In this document: positions 44,419-53,499 of the stretch, piece by piece
How positions within the stretch are numbered: the stretch's first letter is position 1
Layout: every line of letters starts with the position of its first letter
DNA from: RECM01 sp047921215
GTDB lineage: Bacteria; Bacteroidota; Rhodothermia; Balneolales; Cyclonatronaceae
Assembly (NCBI GenBank): GCA_047921215.1
Contig: JBLRWO010000017.1
Location: 1-64,000 of the forward strand
DNA length: 64,000 nt
Direction of reading: 5' to 3'
Translations under genes and position numbers: made by a program
The notes under the pieces: generated by a model
Told to the model about the DNA's origin: nothing
Seen by the model: only the letters and a program-made list of their open reading frames with translations
Databases searched by the model: none

Positions 44419-46410
44419 TCAATGGTTTTCCTTTGCAAATAATTCATCGGCTGGTACGGTTTCAAACCTTGATAGTTCTTTACGAACCCGCATTTGTTTC
44501 TTTAACGCCTCTTCCCGTTCCTTTCCCGAGAGTGAAGTGCTTGCATCTTCAAGTTCGATGTGCAACTTTTTCAGATAGTGGATTTTGAGTGTTTTCATAG
44601 CGCCTCGCGCTGTTTTGAACGGATCAGTATCCTTTTTAATGATATTGCCCCTCTTTCTGTTTCCCTCATCACTAATTGAATAGCGGTCGAGTACAATATC
44701 ACCGGTAAGTCCCGGATATGGGTGCTCTCTGCCTGAATAATGATCTACCGACACAGGTTTACCATCGGAATAGCGGGTTATGATGTCTTCAAAAAATATT
44801 CGAATATCAGGGTGTTCGAACAGGTCGGGGTTGCAGTTGGAACCGATGTAATCTATCATTCGATCGCCGTAAGTGAGTAAAAGCCGGATGATCTCTTTTT
44901 CGTAACCGGGAATAGCCGGTACTCTGTTCCTTTTTAAAGGGTTTTCAGTGAAAGGCTGTCCGGTTTCACCGGAAATGTGCTTCCTTCCCCCGCTTTGCCC
45001 TGTTTTAGCAATCGCATCGGGATTATTTGAATCTTCAGCCATTCTGTTTCTGTCGGAATAGCTATCGATATCGGCAGATATGTCCGGCTGGCGGCTCTGC
45101 CGTGAAATAGCCAGACCGAGCTCATTAAAAAGTGCCCTGTCGCCAATTCTGGCAAACGTGTTGAGGTGAAGAATCATGGTTTCCCGCCCAACCTCATTTG
45201 GCATAAGAGCAATTGACCGAACGATATCGCTGATGACGCGTTGCTTTTTAAGTGGATCATCCCAACTGCCAGAAGCTTCAGCCTGTCTGATTTTAAATGT
45301 GACAAAGTCTGTGGCATCCTTTTTTCGGACATTTCGGAATGCTTCAGCACCGAATTTGCGCACAAATGAATCAGGATCTTCGCCATCGGGCAGGCTAAGC
45401 AAACGAACATCCATTCCCTCCTGAAGAGCCAGTTCAATGCCACGAATCATGGCTGCCTGTCCCGCATTGTCTGCGTCGTATATCATCAGAAGATTCGGAC
45501 TGTATCGCTTCAGAATCTGCAGTTGCTGAACAGTGAGGGAGGTGCCGCTGCTGGCCACCACATTTCCGATGCCCGCCTGCCACAGTGAGACCACATCCGT
45601 ATAGCCTTCAACCAGAATGACCTCCTGCTGTTTCCTGATATCATTTTTTGCAAGATGGATACCATACAGTGCTTCGCTTTTGTTGTATACACGGGTTTGT
45701 GGTGAGTTGATGTATTTTGGGCCTTTATCATCTCTGAGTATGCGACCGCCAAATGCAATGACTTTGCCGGCTGCATTGAAAATCGGAAACATAAGCCGGC
45801 CCCTGAATACATCAAATGCATTTTTGCTGTTCTCCGAATACTTCGTAAGGCCAGCTTCAAACAGATATTCATCGTTTATTCCCGCTGTACGGGCATCGTT
45901 AATCAGGCCGTCAAAAGAATTCAGTGAATAGCCGATTCCAAATTTCCGTATCGTTTTTAATGTAAATCCCCTTTTGGAGAGATATTCCCGGGCATGAGCG
46001 GCTTCGTCGGCCTCAACAAGGTTCTGGTGGAAATGTACACCCGCAAACCGGAGCGCATGGAATACACCCTCTGTTAGCTGATAGCCGGCATCAGACTCGC
46101 CCGATTCCATCTCCGGTATAGTTACGTTAAAACGGTCTGCCAGCCATTTCATGGCTTCCACAAAACCGATGCCCTCAATATCCATTACAAAATTGAACAC
46201 ATCGCCACCTGCACCACATCCGAAACATTTATAAATCCTGAGCTGTGGATTTACATGAAATGAAGGCGTTTTTTCGTTGTGAAATGGACACAATCCCGTG
46301 AATGAATTGCCTGAACGCTTTAATTTTACATAGTCCGATACTACATCAACAATATCGGCAGCATCTCGGATTTCTTCTTTTATATGATCATTAAGAACGG
46401 GACGTTTCAT
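44419..46410 (-). CDS. dnaG: DNA primase
   Basis: A 663-residue primase making RNA primers at replication forks. The CHC2 zinc finger is intact (C41, H44, C62, C65 in CPFH and CFGC), followed by the primase core with VVEGYTD-like EVILVEGYTDVVSL and the Toprim DxD YDADNAGQAA. The C-terminal helicase-binding part is divergent. The start at 46410 suits MKRPVLNDH. The usual neighbours rpsU and rpoD are absent. It follows sucD's upstream end by about 104 bases. Confidence 0.95.
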   Translation of the reverse strand: MKRPVLNDHIKEEIRDAADIVDVVSDYVKLKRSGNSFTGLCPFHNEKTPSFHVNPQLRIYKCFGCGAGGDVFNFVMDIEGIGFVEAMKWLADRFNVTIPEMESGESDAGYQLTEGVFHALRFAGVHFHQNLVEADEAAHAREYLSKRGFTLKTIRKFGIGYSLNSFDGLINDARTAGINDEYLFEAGLTKYSENSKNAFDVFRGRLMFPIFNAAGKVIAFGGRILRDDKGPKYINSPQTRVYNKSEALYGIHLAKNDIRKQQEVILVEGYTDVVSLWQAGIGNVVASSGTSLTVQQLQILKRYSPNLLMIYDADNAGQAAMIRGIELALQEGMDVRLLSLPDGEDPDSFVRKFGAEAFRNVRKKDATDFVTFKIRQAEASGSWDDPLKKQRVISDIVRSIALMPNEVGRETMILHLNTFARIGDRALFNELGLAISRQSRQPDISADIDSYSDRNRMAEDSNNPDAIAKTGQSGGRKHISGETGQPFTENPLKRNRVPAIPGYEKEIIRLLLTYGDRMIDYIGSNCNPDLFEHPDIRIFFEDIITRYSDGKPVSVDHYSGREHPYPGLTGDIVLDRYSISDEGNRKRGNIIKKDTDPFKTARGAMKTLKIHYLKKLHIELEDASTSLSGKEREEALKKQMRVRKELSRFETVPADELFAKENH

Positions 46411-46873
46411 TTGTGAATGATACCAAATTTCGAAGGCGGATACATCTGACTACCACCATTAATTCTGAAATTTTATCGCAGGCTACCAGCAAATCGTTAC
46501 GTTGGCCATTCAGAAGTGCCTTTTACTATGCCATTGCGGTAATCAGTGTTTCAGGAAATCACATTTTATTTTTCAGCGCAGTATTGGAATATTTTGCCCG
46601 GGTTACCAGTACCGGGCGTCACCAAAATTACTTAAAGAAAATAACTTATTGTTGTATTTTGCGTTAGATATGGAGCCATCTGAACATTGATGTGTTTATA
46701 TAAACGGCTGAAAGCAGCTGGCTTGAAAAACTTTTCCCTCAGCAGATACCCTGCAGCATATTGTGGGGCATATGCCCTGAAAATCATTTGGTGATTTTAA
46801 GCAGCAGCTCGGTATTCCTGAAAACCTGTATAGATCGTCATTTATTCTTTGTGACCGCTCAACTGCATAATTA
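46411..46873. other. Intergenic region, 463 bases, with two palindromes
   Basis: The gap lies between divergent dnaG and the MMPL exporter gene. Short open frames in it lack support. It contains the palindromes listed at 46766 and 46780 near the exporter gene, and probably both promoters. I see no RNA gene. Confidence 0.5.
46766..46798. promoter_or_regulatory. Two adjacent palindromes upstream of the MMPL exporter
   Basis: GGGCATATGCCC at 46766-46777 is a perfect 12-base palindrome, and AAAATCA-TTTGG-TGATTTT at 46780-46798 is a 7-5-7 inverted repeat two bases later. They are 76 to 108 bases before the exporter start, in the region of a promoter. An operator role is inferred; no regulator is encoded nearby. 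Confidence 0.4.
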
Positions 46874-49387
46874 ATGAATCGAATAATTGCTTTCCTGAAG
46901 CCGCTGATCCGGTTTAACTATTCCCATCCATACGCTGTATTGGCTGTAGCTTTTCTGTTGTCTGTTGTATCGGCATTTTTTGCTCTCAGACTAACCGTCG
47001 ATACAGATATCGCCAATCTGCTTCCGCCAACCAATAAATATGTCCTTGCACTTGATGAACTTAAAGAGAGGGTTGGCGGGGAAACCGAGATGGAAGTTGT
47101 CATCAAATCAGACAGTTTTGATGATAATATGCGTTTTGCTCGAGATCTGATCGAGAGAAGTATGCAGCTGGAATATCCCAGAAGCGGGAGTATGTATTTT
47201 TCCCGGTATGAATTCCGGAAAGATACCGAAGTACTCGAACGCTATGCGCTATACCTTGCTACGCAATCGGAAATCAATGAACTGCTTGATTATCTGGATG
47301 ATGAAATTGAACAGGCAAAACTCGATGCAAATCCGTTTTTCATCGATTTTGAAGACGATTTTGAAGACAGCGAAGAAGAGGAAGACGAAAGAAAGCACAG
47401 TTTCGAGGAAACCTATGGTGATCTTATACCATCGGAATATCCGATCAGTGCAGATAGTACGGTCATGATGATCAAGTTCTATCCGACCGGTTCTCGAAGT
47501 GATCTTCGTTTTCTGAGGGATATGTTCCGTGACTACGAAGAACTCATCGCTGAACTGAATCCGGCGTCTTACAATCCGGATATGGTGGTAAAATCCGGCG
47601 GACGCTTACAGAAGCACCTGCTGGAGATTGATTCCATAATGGATGATGTTTTTAGTAGTTTTACCACCGGTATCAGCAGTGTGATCCTGCTGGTAATGCT
47701 CTATTTTTTCTTTAAAAAGTACATCAATTACAGAAGAGGCGATCCTGCTTTGAGAACGCACAGCATTTGGGTACACGTTGCCAGGATGCCAATTTCAACG
47801 CTGATTATAGGTTTACCTCTGCTTTTCAGCCTCACATATACTTTTGCCATTGCCTATTTCGCCCTTGGGGTACTCAACACCATGACCTCGGTGTTGTTCG
47901 TAATACTCTTCGGTCTTGGCATCGATTATGGCCTTCATTTTTACGCCCGTTATCTTGAGAAGCGTTCTGAAGGGACCGAGATATTGGACGCGCTTCTCGA
48001 AACGTACGAAAGTACAGGACTCGCCATAATGACAAGTGCTGTTACCACGGCGATTGCCCTGTTTGTGTTAACCTATGCTGATTTCAGAGGATTTTCGGAG
48101 TTTGGTTTCATATCGGGTCTCGGTATTATTTTTGCGTACATGGCAATGATCTACATATTGCCGGCATTTATTGTCTTTTTCGAGAGATTGGGTTTAATCC
48201 TGGTTAACAAGAATGAAGGGGATGTGTTTATTAAAAAACCTCCCAAACGATATCCTTTCTCCAGATTGATACTTGCATTCGGTATTGGTGTTATCATATT
48301 TGTGGCGTTTAATACTAAAAATCTGGAATTTGAGTACGATTTCGGTAATCTTGAGGCTGAGTTTCCCGAATACCGTGAATTAAGGGATCTGGCACGGGAA
48401 ATATCGTCTGGCAGCAGAAGGAACCCGGCATATATTCTGGCCGATTCCTACGAGGAAATTGATAAAATTCTGGATCGCATACGAACGATCAAAGAGGAAA
48501 GCGGTGATGAAACATACATACTTGATGTAGAATCTCTGCAGGAACGTTTTCCGGTTACTGACGAAGCCGAGATGGCCAAACTCAGGCAGGTTGCCATGGT
48601 GAGGGAGCGATTGGAGGATCCGTTTTTAAAGGATCAGGAAAACAGTGATCTGGATATTCTTCGCAAAGCTTCGGAGGTGACCGAACCCCTCGATTTTAAC
48701 GATTTGCCGACATTCCTGACTGAGCGATTCGTAACCCGTGATGGTGAAATCGGGCGTTTTGCTATGATCTATCCGAATCAGAGTCTGGCAGACGGTCGCG
48801 TATCCATAGGCTTCAAGAACGAAATTGGTACCATTGAAACCGAAGACGGTATCTATCATGCGGCAAGTACCTCCATTGTAGCAGCTGAAATGCTGGATCT
48901 CATGCAGGATGAAAGCTATGTTATGGTACTCGCCACATTTATCATGATTATGATACTCATGTACATTTCATTCCGGTCGTTCCGGTGGACTATTATCTCT
49001 ATGCTTCCACTTATTATCGGTTTGAGCTGGATGTTTGCAATAATGATACTGTTTGATCTCTCTTTTAACTTTTATAACCTGGTAGTACTGCCAGCCATAC
49101 TTGGTATCGGGAACGACAATGGTGTACATCTTGCCAGCAGATACAGGGAAGAGGGCAGGGCGAGTATGTGGAATGTATTGTCGAGTACCGGCCAGCATAT
49201 TACCATTGGATCAATGACAACAATGCTTGGTTTCGCCGGATTATTACTGACCAATCACCCTGGTTTGTTTTCTATTGGTTTAATGGCACTGATTGGAATT
49301 GGTATGACCCTGCTTTCAGCGGTTACTATTTTGCCCGCACTGGTGCAGTTTCTTGAAGACAAAAACTGGATCAGGTACGACTATTAA
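46874..49387 (+). CDS. MMPL/RND family transporter
   Basis: An 837-residue inner-membrane exporter of the MMPL/HpnN type with 12 predicted helices in two repeats. Each repeat has a helix, a large periplasmic loop and five more helices; the proton-relay type motifs are GLGIDYGLHFYARY in repeat 1 and GIGNDNGVHLASRY in repeat 2. The first loop has an acidic stretch (EDDFEDSEEEEDE). The family moves lipids or hopanoids to the outer envelope, powered by protons. The cargo is not known. Starting at ATG 46874 puts the first helix near residue 20. Confidence 0.9.
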   Translation: MNRIIAFLKPLIRFNYSHPYAVLAVAFLLSVVSAFFALRLTVDTDIANLLPPTNKYVLALDELKERVGGETEMEVVIKSDSFDDNMRFARDLIERSMQLEYPRSGSMYFSRYEFRKDTEVLERYALYLATQSEINELLDYLDDEIEQAKLDANPFFIDFEDDFEDSEEEEDERKHSFEETYGDLIPSEYPISADSTVMMIKFYPTGSRSDLRFLRDMFRDYEELIAELNPASYNPDMVVKSGGRLQKHLLEIDSIMDDVFSSFTTGISSVILLVMLYFFFKKYINYRRGDPALRTHSIWVHVARMPISTLIIGLPLLFSLTYTFAIAYFALGVLNTMTSVLFVILFGLGIDYGLHFYARYLEKRSEGTEILDALLETYESTGLAIMTSAVTTAIALFVLTYADFRGFSEFGFISGLGIIFAYMAMIYILPAFIVFFERLGLILVNKNEGDVFIKKPPKRYPFSRLILAFGIGVIIFVAFNTKNLEFEYDFGNLEAEFPEYRELRDLAREISSGSRRNPAYILADSYEEIDKILDRIRTIKEESGDETYILDVESLQERFPVTDEAEMAKLRQVAMVRERLEDPFLKDQENSDLDILRKASEVTEPLDFNDLPTFLTERFVTRDGEIGRFAMIYPNQSLADGRVSIGFKNEIGTIETEDGIYHAASTSIVAAEMLDLMQDESYVMVLATFIMIMILMYISFRSFRWTIISMLPLIIGLSWMFAIMILFDLSFNFYNLVVLPAILGIGNDNGVHLASRYREEGRASMWNVLSSTGQHITIGSMTTMLGFAGLLLTNHPGLFSIGLMALIGIGMTLLSAVTILPALVQFLEDKNWIRYDY

Positions 49388-49468
49388 GGAGCTGGCGGGA
49401 AATCAGATTTTAATATCCTGTTTTCAACAGATATCAAAACTCATTGAATAAAAATAACCGATTCTCAA

Positions 49469-50212
49469 TTGATTAAAAAAACACCGGCGATAGTTCTTCG
49501 AAGTGTTGATTTTCGTGAATCAAGCAAGATCGTTACACTTTTTACACAGCAGGAGGGGAAGGTCAGTGTAATGGTTCGCGGTGCAAAAAGTCCGAATAGC
49601 AAGTATGCCGGCCTCATGCAAACCGGGAACATCCTGGACGTAATTTATTACCACAAAATCTCCCGCTCGGTTCAGTCACTCAGCGATGCATCCTACAGGC
49701 AGAAAACGTTCAACATTCAATCCGATTACGAAAAACTGGGCGTGGCCATGGCATTACTTGAAATGACAGACCAGCTTGTTCACAGTCATGAGACCAGCGG
49801 CGATCTTTTCCAGTTCGCCGAGTCGGTACTCGTGTGGCTGCACAATGCTGAAGGCCGGATCAGGAACATATTTCCGTATATTCAGATGAGGCTTGCTGAA
49901 CACATGGGAATAGGGCTTCAGTATGATGATAACGAACGAAGCACCGCCAATTATGTTTATATGAATATCAATAACGGAAACTTCTCAGTTGAGCCGGAAA
50001 ATGAGTTCTGCATCAGGCTTACACCGTTACAAACCGGCTATGTAAAAGCTGTTTTCGGGAACAAAGCAGCTTCGTTATTGAAAAAGAATCTGAATGTTTC
50101 TGATATCAGGCAACTGATTTACCATATGGACGTTTACCTGAAACACCACATTGAAGGTTTAAAAGACCGGAAATCGGATGTCATATTCGAACAAATTAGT
50201 ATGACTACATGA
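49469..50212 (+). CDS. recO: DNA repair protein RecO
   Basis: A 247-residue RecO, a mediator that loads RecA on single-stranded DNA. The N-terminal OB fold shows IVLRSVDFRESSKIVTLFT, EGKVSVMVRGAK and the helical C-terminal domain follows. The Cys4 zinc site found in some RecO proteins is absent. The start is TTG at 49469, at the family's usual N terminus (IKKTPAIVLR). Its stop overlaps the HtrA start by four bases (ATGA). Confidence 0.93.
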   Translation: MIKKTPAIVLRSVDFRESSKIVTLFTQQEGKVSVMVRGAKSPNSKYAGLMQTGNILDVIYYHKISRSVQSLSDASYRQKTFNIQSDYEKLGVAMALLEMTDQLVHSHETSGDLFQFAESVLVWLHNAEGRIRNIFPYIQMRLAEHMGIGLQYDDNERSTANYVYMNINNGNFSVEPENEFCIRLTPLQTGYVKAVFGNKAASLLKKNLNVSDIRQLIYHMDVYLKHHIEGLKDRKSDVIFEQISMTT

Positions 50213-51735
50213 GTTTATTTCAGAAAATATTGACCGGCCTGATGTTGCTGCTAACGGGTGTACTGCTCGGAATGATCATTATGATCTGGCAGGACGGATT
50301 TAATACCGGTGATAATGTCGAGGTCAGAATTACAGATGTTAAACGATCGACTGGTCCGGCTGAACCCTATACGGAAAATGTGGTTGATATACCCGGATTT
50401 GGCCTCAAGGATGTGGCGCGTGAGGTGCTTCCTACCGTAGTCTACATAGAGTCCAGTGTAAATGTTGCCCGCCAGGCAATGCCGGATGACGAAAACCATA
50501 ATCTGGATGAAAATTTCTGGGAGCGTATTTTCCCCCAAAGAAGGGCCAATACGATAGGCTCAGGAGTTCTGATAAGTCCCGATGGTTTCATTCTGACTAA
50601 TAACCATGTGGTTGCCGGAGCTCGAAACGATATGGTCTCCGTTACTTTACACGATAAAAGATTTTTCGATGCACAGATTGTCGGCCGTGATCCGCAGACA
50701 GATCTTGCTGTAATAAAAGTTGACGGGGATGATCTCCCTCATATTATAATCGGTAATTCTGACATGCTGGAAATTGGCGATTGGGTAATGGCAGTTGGAA
50801 ATCCGTTACGCCTGCGCTCTACAGTAACTGTTGGTATTGTAAGTGCTCTGGGAAGAAATGTTCAGATAATCAGTGACCGGATGAGCATAGAACATTTCAT
50901 CCAGACGGATGCTGCTATCAATAAAGGTAACAGTGGCGGGGCCCTGGTCAACATGAGTGGCGAACTTATCGGGATCAATACAGCCATTGCCACAGAAAAC
51001 GGGGGCAACCAGGGTTATGGTTTTGCTATTCCGATCAATCTTGCATTTAAGGTGGGTCGCGATCTGATTGAATTCGGGGAAGTTCAGAGAGCCTTTCTCG
51101 GTGTTCAAATCGTTTCTGTGGATGACCGACGGGCAAGGCAGCTTGGTCTGATGCAAATTGCCGGTGTGGAAATCGTTGAACTGGTTCCTGACGGATCTGC
51201 AGACCGGGCCGGTCTGAAAGTTAATGACGTAATTTTGTCAGTTGATGAGTATCCCGTAACAGAATCGAATGATCTTCAGTCCAGAATTGCCCTGAACAGG
51301 CCCGGCGATTCCGTCAGTCTCAGTGTTTGGAGAAACGGTGAAACCCTGACAACCAGTCTCCGGCTTTATGGAATGGATAATGAATCAATCAACAGATGGG
51401 CTCAGAGAATGGATGATCAGCCTGTAATCCTCGATTTAGAAACAGAGGTAGATACGCATTCATTTGATTTGGGATTTACAGTTGCCGAACTTGCAAGACC
51501 CGATGATCTGGAAAGTTTTGAACTCGTAATTACAGGTATTACACCGGGTTCAGAAGCTTCAAGGCGAGGCCTGCGAATCAACGACATTATTGCAGGCGTC
51601 GATAATAAAGCCGTTGCGAGTCTTGATGAACTTAAACTGTTAACCGACAGAAGTCTCGGGGATGATAACAGAGTGGTTATTGCTGTGAGGCGGGGTGAGG
51701 ATACTGTGGCCTACTACGAACTGAGAAGAAGATAA
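50209..51735 (+). CDS. Periplasmic serine protease HtrA/DegP family, two PDZ domains
   Basis: A 508-residue membrane-anchored protease. A signal anchor (residues 5-27) is followed by a trypsin-like domain with H133 (TNNHVV), D165 (TDLAVIKV) and S242 (KGNSGGAL), then PDZ1 at about 295-385 (AFLGVQIVSV) and PDZ2 at about 425-500. It would degrade or hold misfolded envelope proteins. The overlap with recO means both are translated together. No regulator or rseA-like gene is close. Confidence 0.95.
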   Translation: MSLFQKILTGLMLLLTGVLLGMIIMIWQDGFNTGDNVEVRITDVKRSTGPAEPYTENVVDIPGFGLKDVAREVLPTVVYIESSVNVARQAMPDDENHNLDENFWERIFPQRRANTIGSGVLISPDGFILTNNHVVAGARNDMVSVTLHDKRFFDAQIVGRDPQTDLAVIKVDGDDLPHIIIGNSDMLEIGDWVMAVGNPLRLRSTVTVGIVSALGRNVQIISDRMSIEHFIQTDAAINKGNSGGALVNMSGELIGINTAIATENGGNQGYGFAIPINLAFKVGRDLIEFGEVQRAFLGVQIVSVDDRRARQLGLMQIAGVEIVELVPDGSADRAGLKVNDVILSVDEYPVTESNDLQSRIALNRPGDSVSLSVWRNGETLTTSLRLYGMDNESINRWAQRMDDQPVILDLETEVDTHSFDLGFTVAELARPDDLESFELVITGITPGSEASRRGLRINDIIAGVDNKAVASLDELKLLTDRSLGDDNRVVIAVRRGEDTVAYYELRRR

Positions 51736-51825
51736 TCTGTTTAAGGCACTGTCTGGTACGCAATAAAGAACTAAATGCCTATCTTCGGTACCTGAACTGT
51801 AAAATCAACATCCAGGTACTGTAGT

Positions 51826-52983
51826 ATGTCCAAAAAGAAAAAGCCGGATACATTATCCGATTACCGCAGCACTATCGATGAACTGGATAAACAGATCATC
51901 GACAGACTGGCAGAACGCCACAGAATAGTTCGCGAAGTGTTCTCGGCCAAAATATCGGGTACTACACGCATCAGGGACCATGAAAGAGAAGAACTGTTGC
52001 TGAAGAGAGTCAGAGACATGGCTGTTGATTCTGGCCTTGATCCCTACTTTGCCGAACAGCTTTTTCGGGATATCATTTACCAGTCGGTACGGTATCAGAG
52101 CCACTCCCTGCTCGACCATCAGAATGATATGTACGACGAGCGGTCGATTACAGTTGCCTACCAGGGTACTGACGGAGCCTTCAGCCACCAGGCTGCGATG
52201 CGACATTTTCATGAGCGATACGACGATATACGATGCAACGGGTTTCGAACCTTTGAACAGGCTGCTACAGCTGTGGAACAGGGACAGGCTGACGTTGCAA
52301 TTCTTCCCGTTGAAAATACCACGGCCGGTTCAATCAACGATACGTACGACCTTCTCGGCGAGAAGAATCTTCATATAATTGGTGAGGAAGTACTGCGAAT
52401 CGTACACTGCCTCATGGCACCTGAACAGGTCCAGCTCGAAAATATCAGGAGAGTTCTGTCTCATCCGCAGGCAATAGCACAGTGCAGCCGGTTTCTTGCA
52501 AAACTGCCGCGTTGTAAAATTGAGTCGTATGATGATACGGCTATGGCGGCACAAAAAGTTCGTGACGAAGCCGACCTTTCACAGGCTGCTATTGCCAGTG
52601 CCTATGCCGCAGATTTATACGGGTTACATATACTGGTTAAGGATATTGCGAATCAATCGGAAAATTTTACGAGGTTTGTTGTTGTATCCCGCAATCCGGT
52701 TGAGTGTGATTCCCAGTTACTGTGTAAAACATCTCTTATGCTGGCTACTGTTCACGAGAAGGGTGCATTGTTTAAGTGCCTTCAGGTTTTAAATAAACAT
52801 GGCATCAGTATGACCAAACTTGAATCCAGACCACGGCACGGTAAGCCCTGGCAGTATCTTTTCTATATGGATATCGAAGGAAACAGTAAAGATCCGGCTG
52901 TTCGAAGAGCTCTGAAAGAACTTGAAGCCAGAGCCGCATTTATGAAAGTACTGGGCTGTTATGCCGCACAAAATCAGGAGTAG
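51826..52983 (+). CDS. pheA: Bifunctional chorismate mutase/prephenate dehydratase (P protein)
   Basis: A 385-residue enzyme of phenylalanine synthesis. Residues 8-90 are an AroQ chorismate mutase (RSTIDELDKQIIDRLAERHR), 108-285 the prephenate dehydratase (VAYQGTDGAFSHQAA, ILPVENTTAGSI, TRFVVVSRNP) and 295-370 an ACT domain (LESRPRHGKPWQYLFYMDI) for feedback by phenylalanine. All three modules are complete. It starts at ATG 51826, 90 bases after the HtrA gene. Confidence 0.95.
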   Translation: MSKKKKPDTLSDYRSTIDELDKQIIDRLAERHRIVREVFSAKISGTTRIRDHEREELLLKRVRDMAVDSGLDPYFAEQLFRDIIYQSVRYQSHSLLDHQNDMYDERSITVAYQGTDGAFSHQAAMRHFHERYDDIRCNGFRTFEQAATAVEQGQADVAILPVENTTAGSINDTYDLLGEKNLHIIGEEVLRIVHCLMAPEQVQLENIRRVLSHPQAIAQCSRFLAKLPRCKIESYDDTAMAAQKVRDEADLSQAAIASAYAADLYGLHILVKDIANQSENFTRFVVVSRNPVECDSQLLCKTSLMLATVHEKGALFKCLQVLNKHGISMTKLESRPRHGKPWQYLFYMDIEGNSKDPAVRRALKELEARAAFMKVLGCYAAQNQE

Positions 52984-53499
52984 CTCTGTTTTTTAATATA
53001 GCGGGTACCAGAGTACTTCTGGTTTATGGATTCAGAATGCCTATTTAGACGTATCTGATTTTAAAATAAACAGTCGGGATTGTACCCGACAGATATCCGG
53101 GTACAAACGGGTTTGGTCGATATTGTTATTTAATCAATCCCGGTATAAAGGGCATTTTCAATTCAGGGGGTAAATCATTTCTGCGGATTTAATCCTGGTA
53201 TGTGAACAAATAATTACTATTTGAGAAACAAGAGACAGGAATATTAGTAAAATTTAAAGTTATACAGGATAACATCAGCCGCGACTACTTTGGAATTTGG
53301 TAAAACACGAGATAACAACAACCAAAAGGTTCTTGATTATTGCAGAAAGGTTGCAATGTTAGAATTTTGAGCATTGTGAAAAACAGCACTTATGAACAGT
53401 TCATCAACAGATTTTTGTATTTGCAAACTATAAGATGGCCGGGAAATACATGTCATTACGGGATGAGAGCCTTTACAGCCTGAATTTTCGGGTAAATAA
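52984..53499. other. Intergenic region, 516 bases, with overlapping hairpins
   Basis: No gene was found between pheA and the histidine kinase. At 53073-53105 two inverted repeats overlap: GTCGGG/CCCGAC at 53073-53090 and TGTACCCG/CGGGTACA at 53081-53105, using the same CCCG bases. The rest is AT-rich with no coding pattern. Confidence 0.5.

Noticed and set aside
46413..46690. Two short frames next to dnaG
   Set aside because: They overlap each other, lack start signals and show no conserved pattern.
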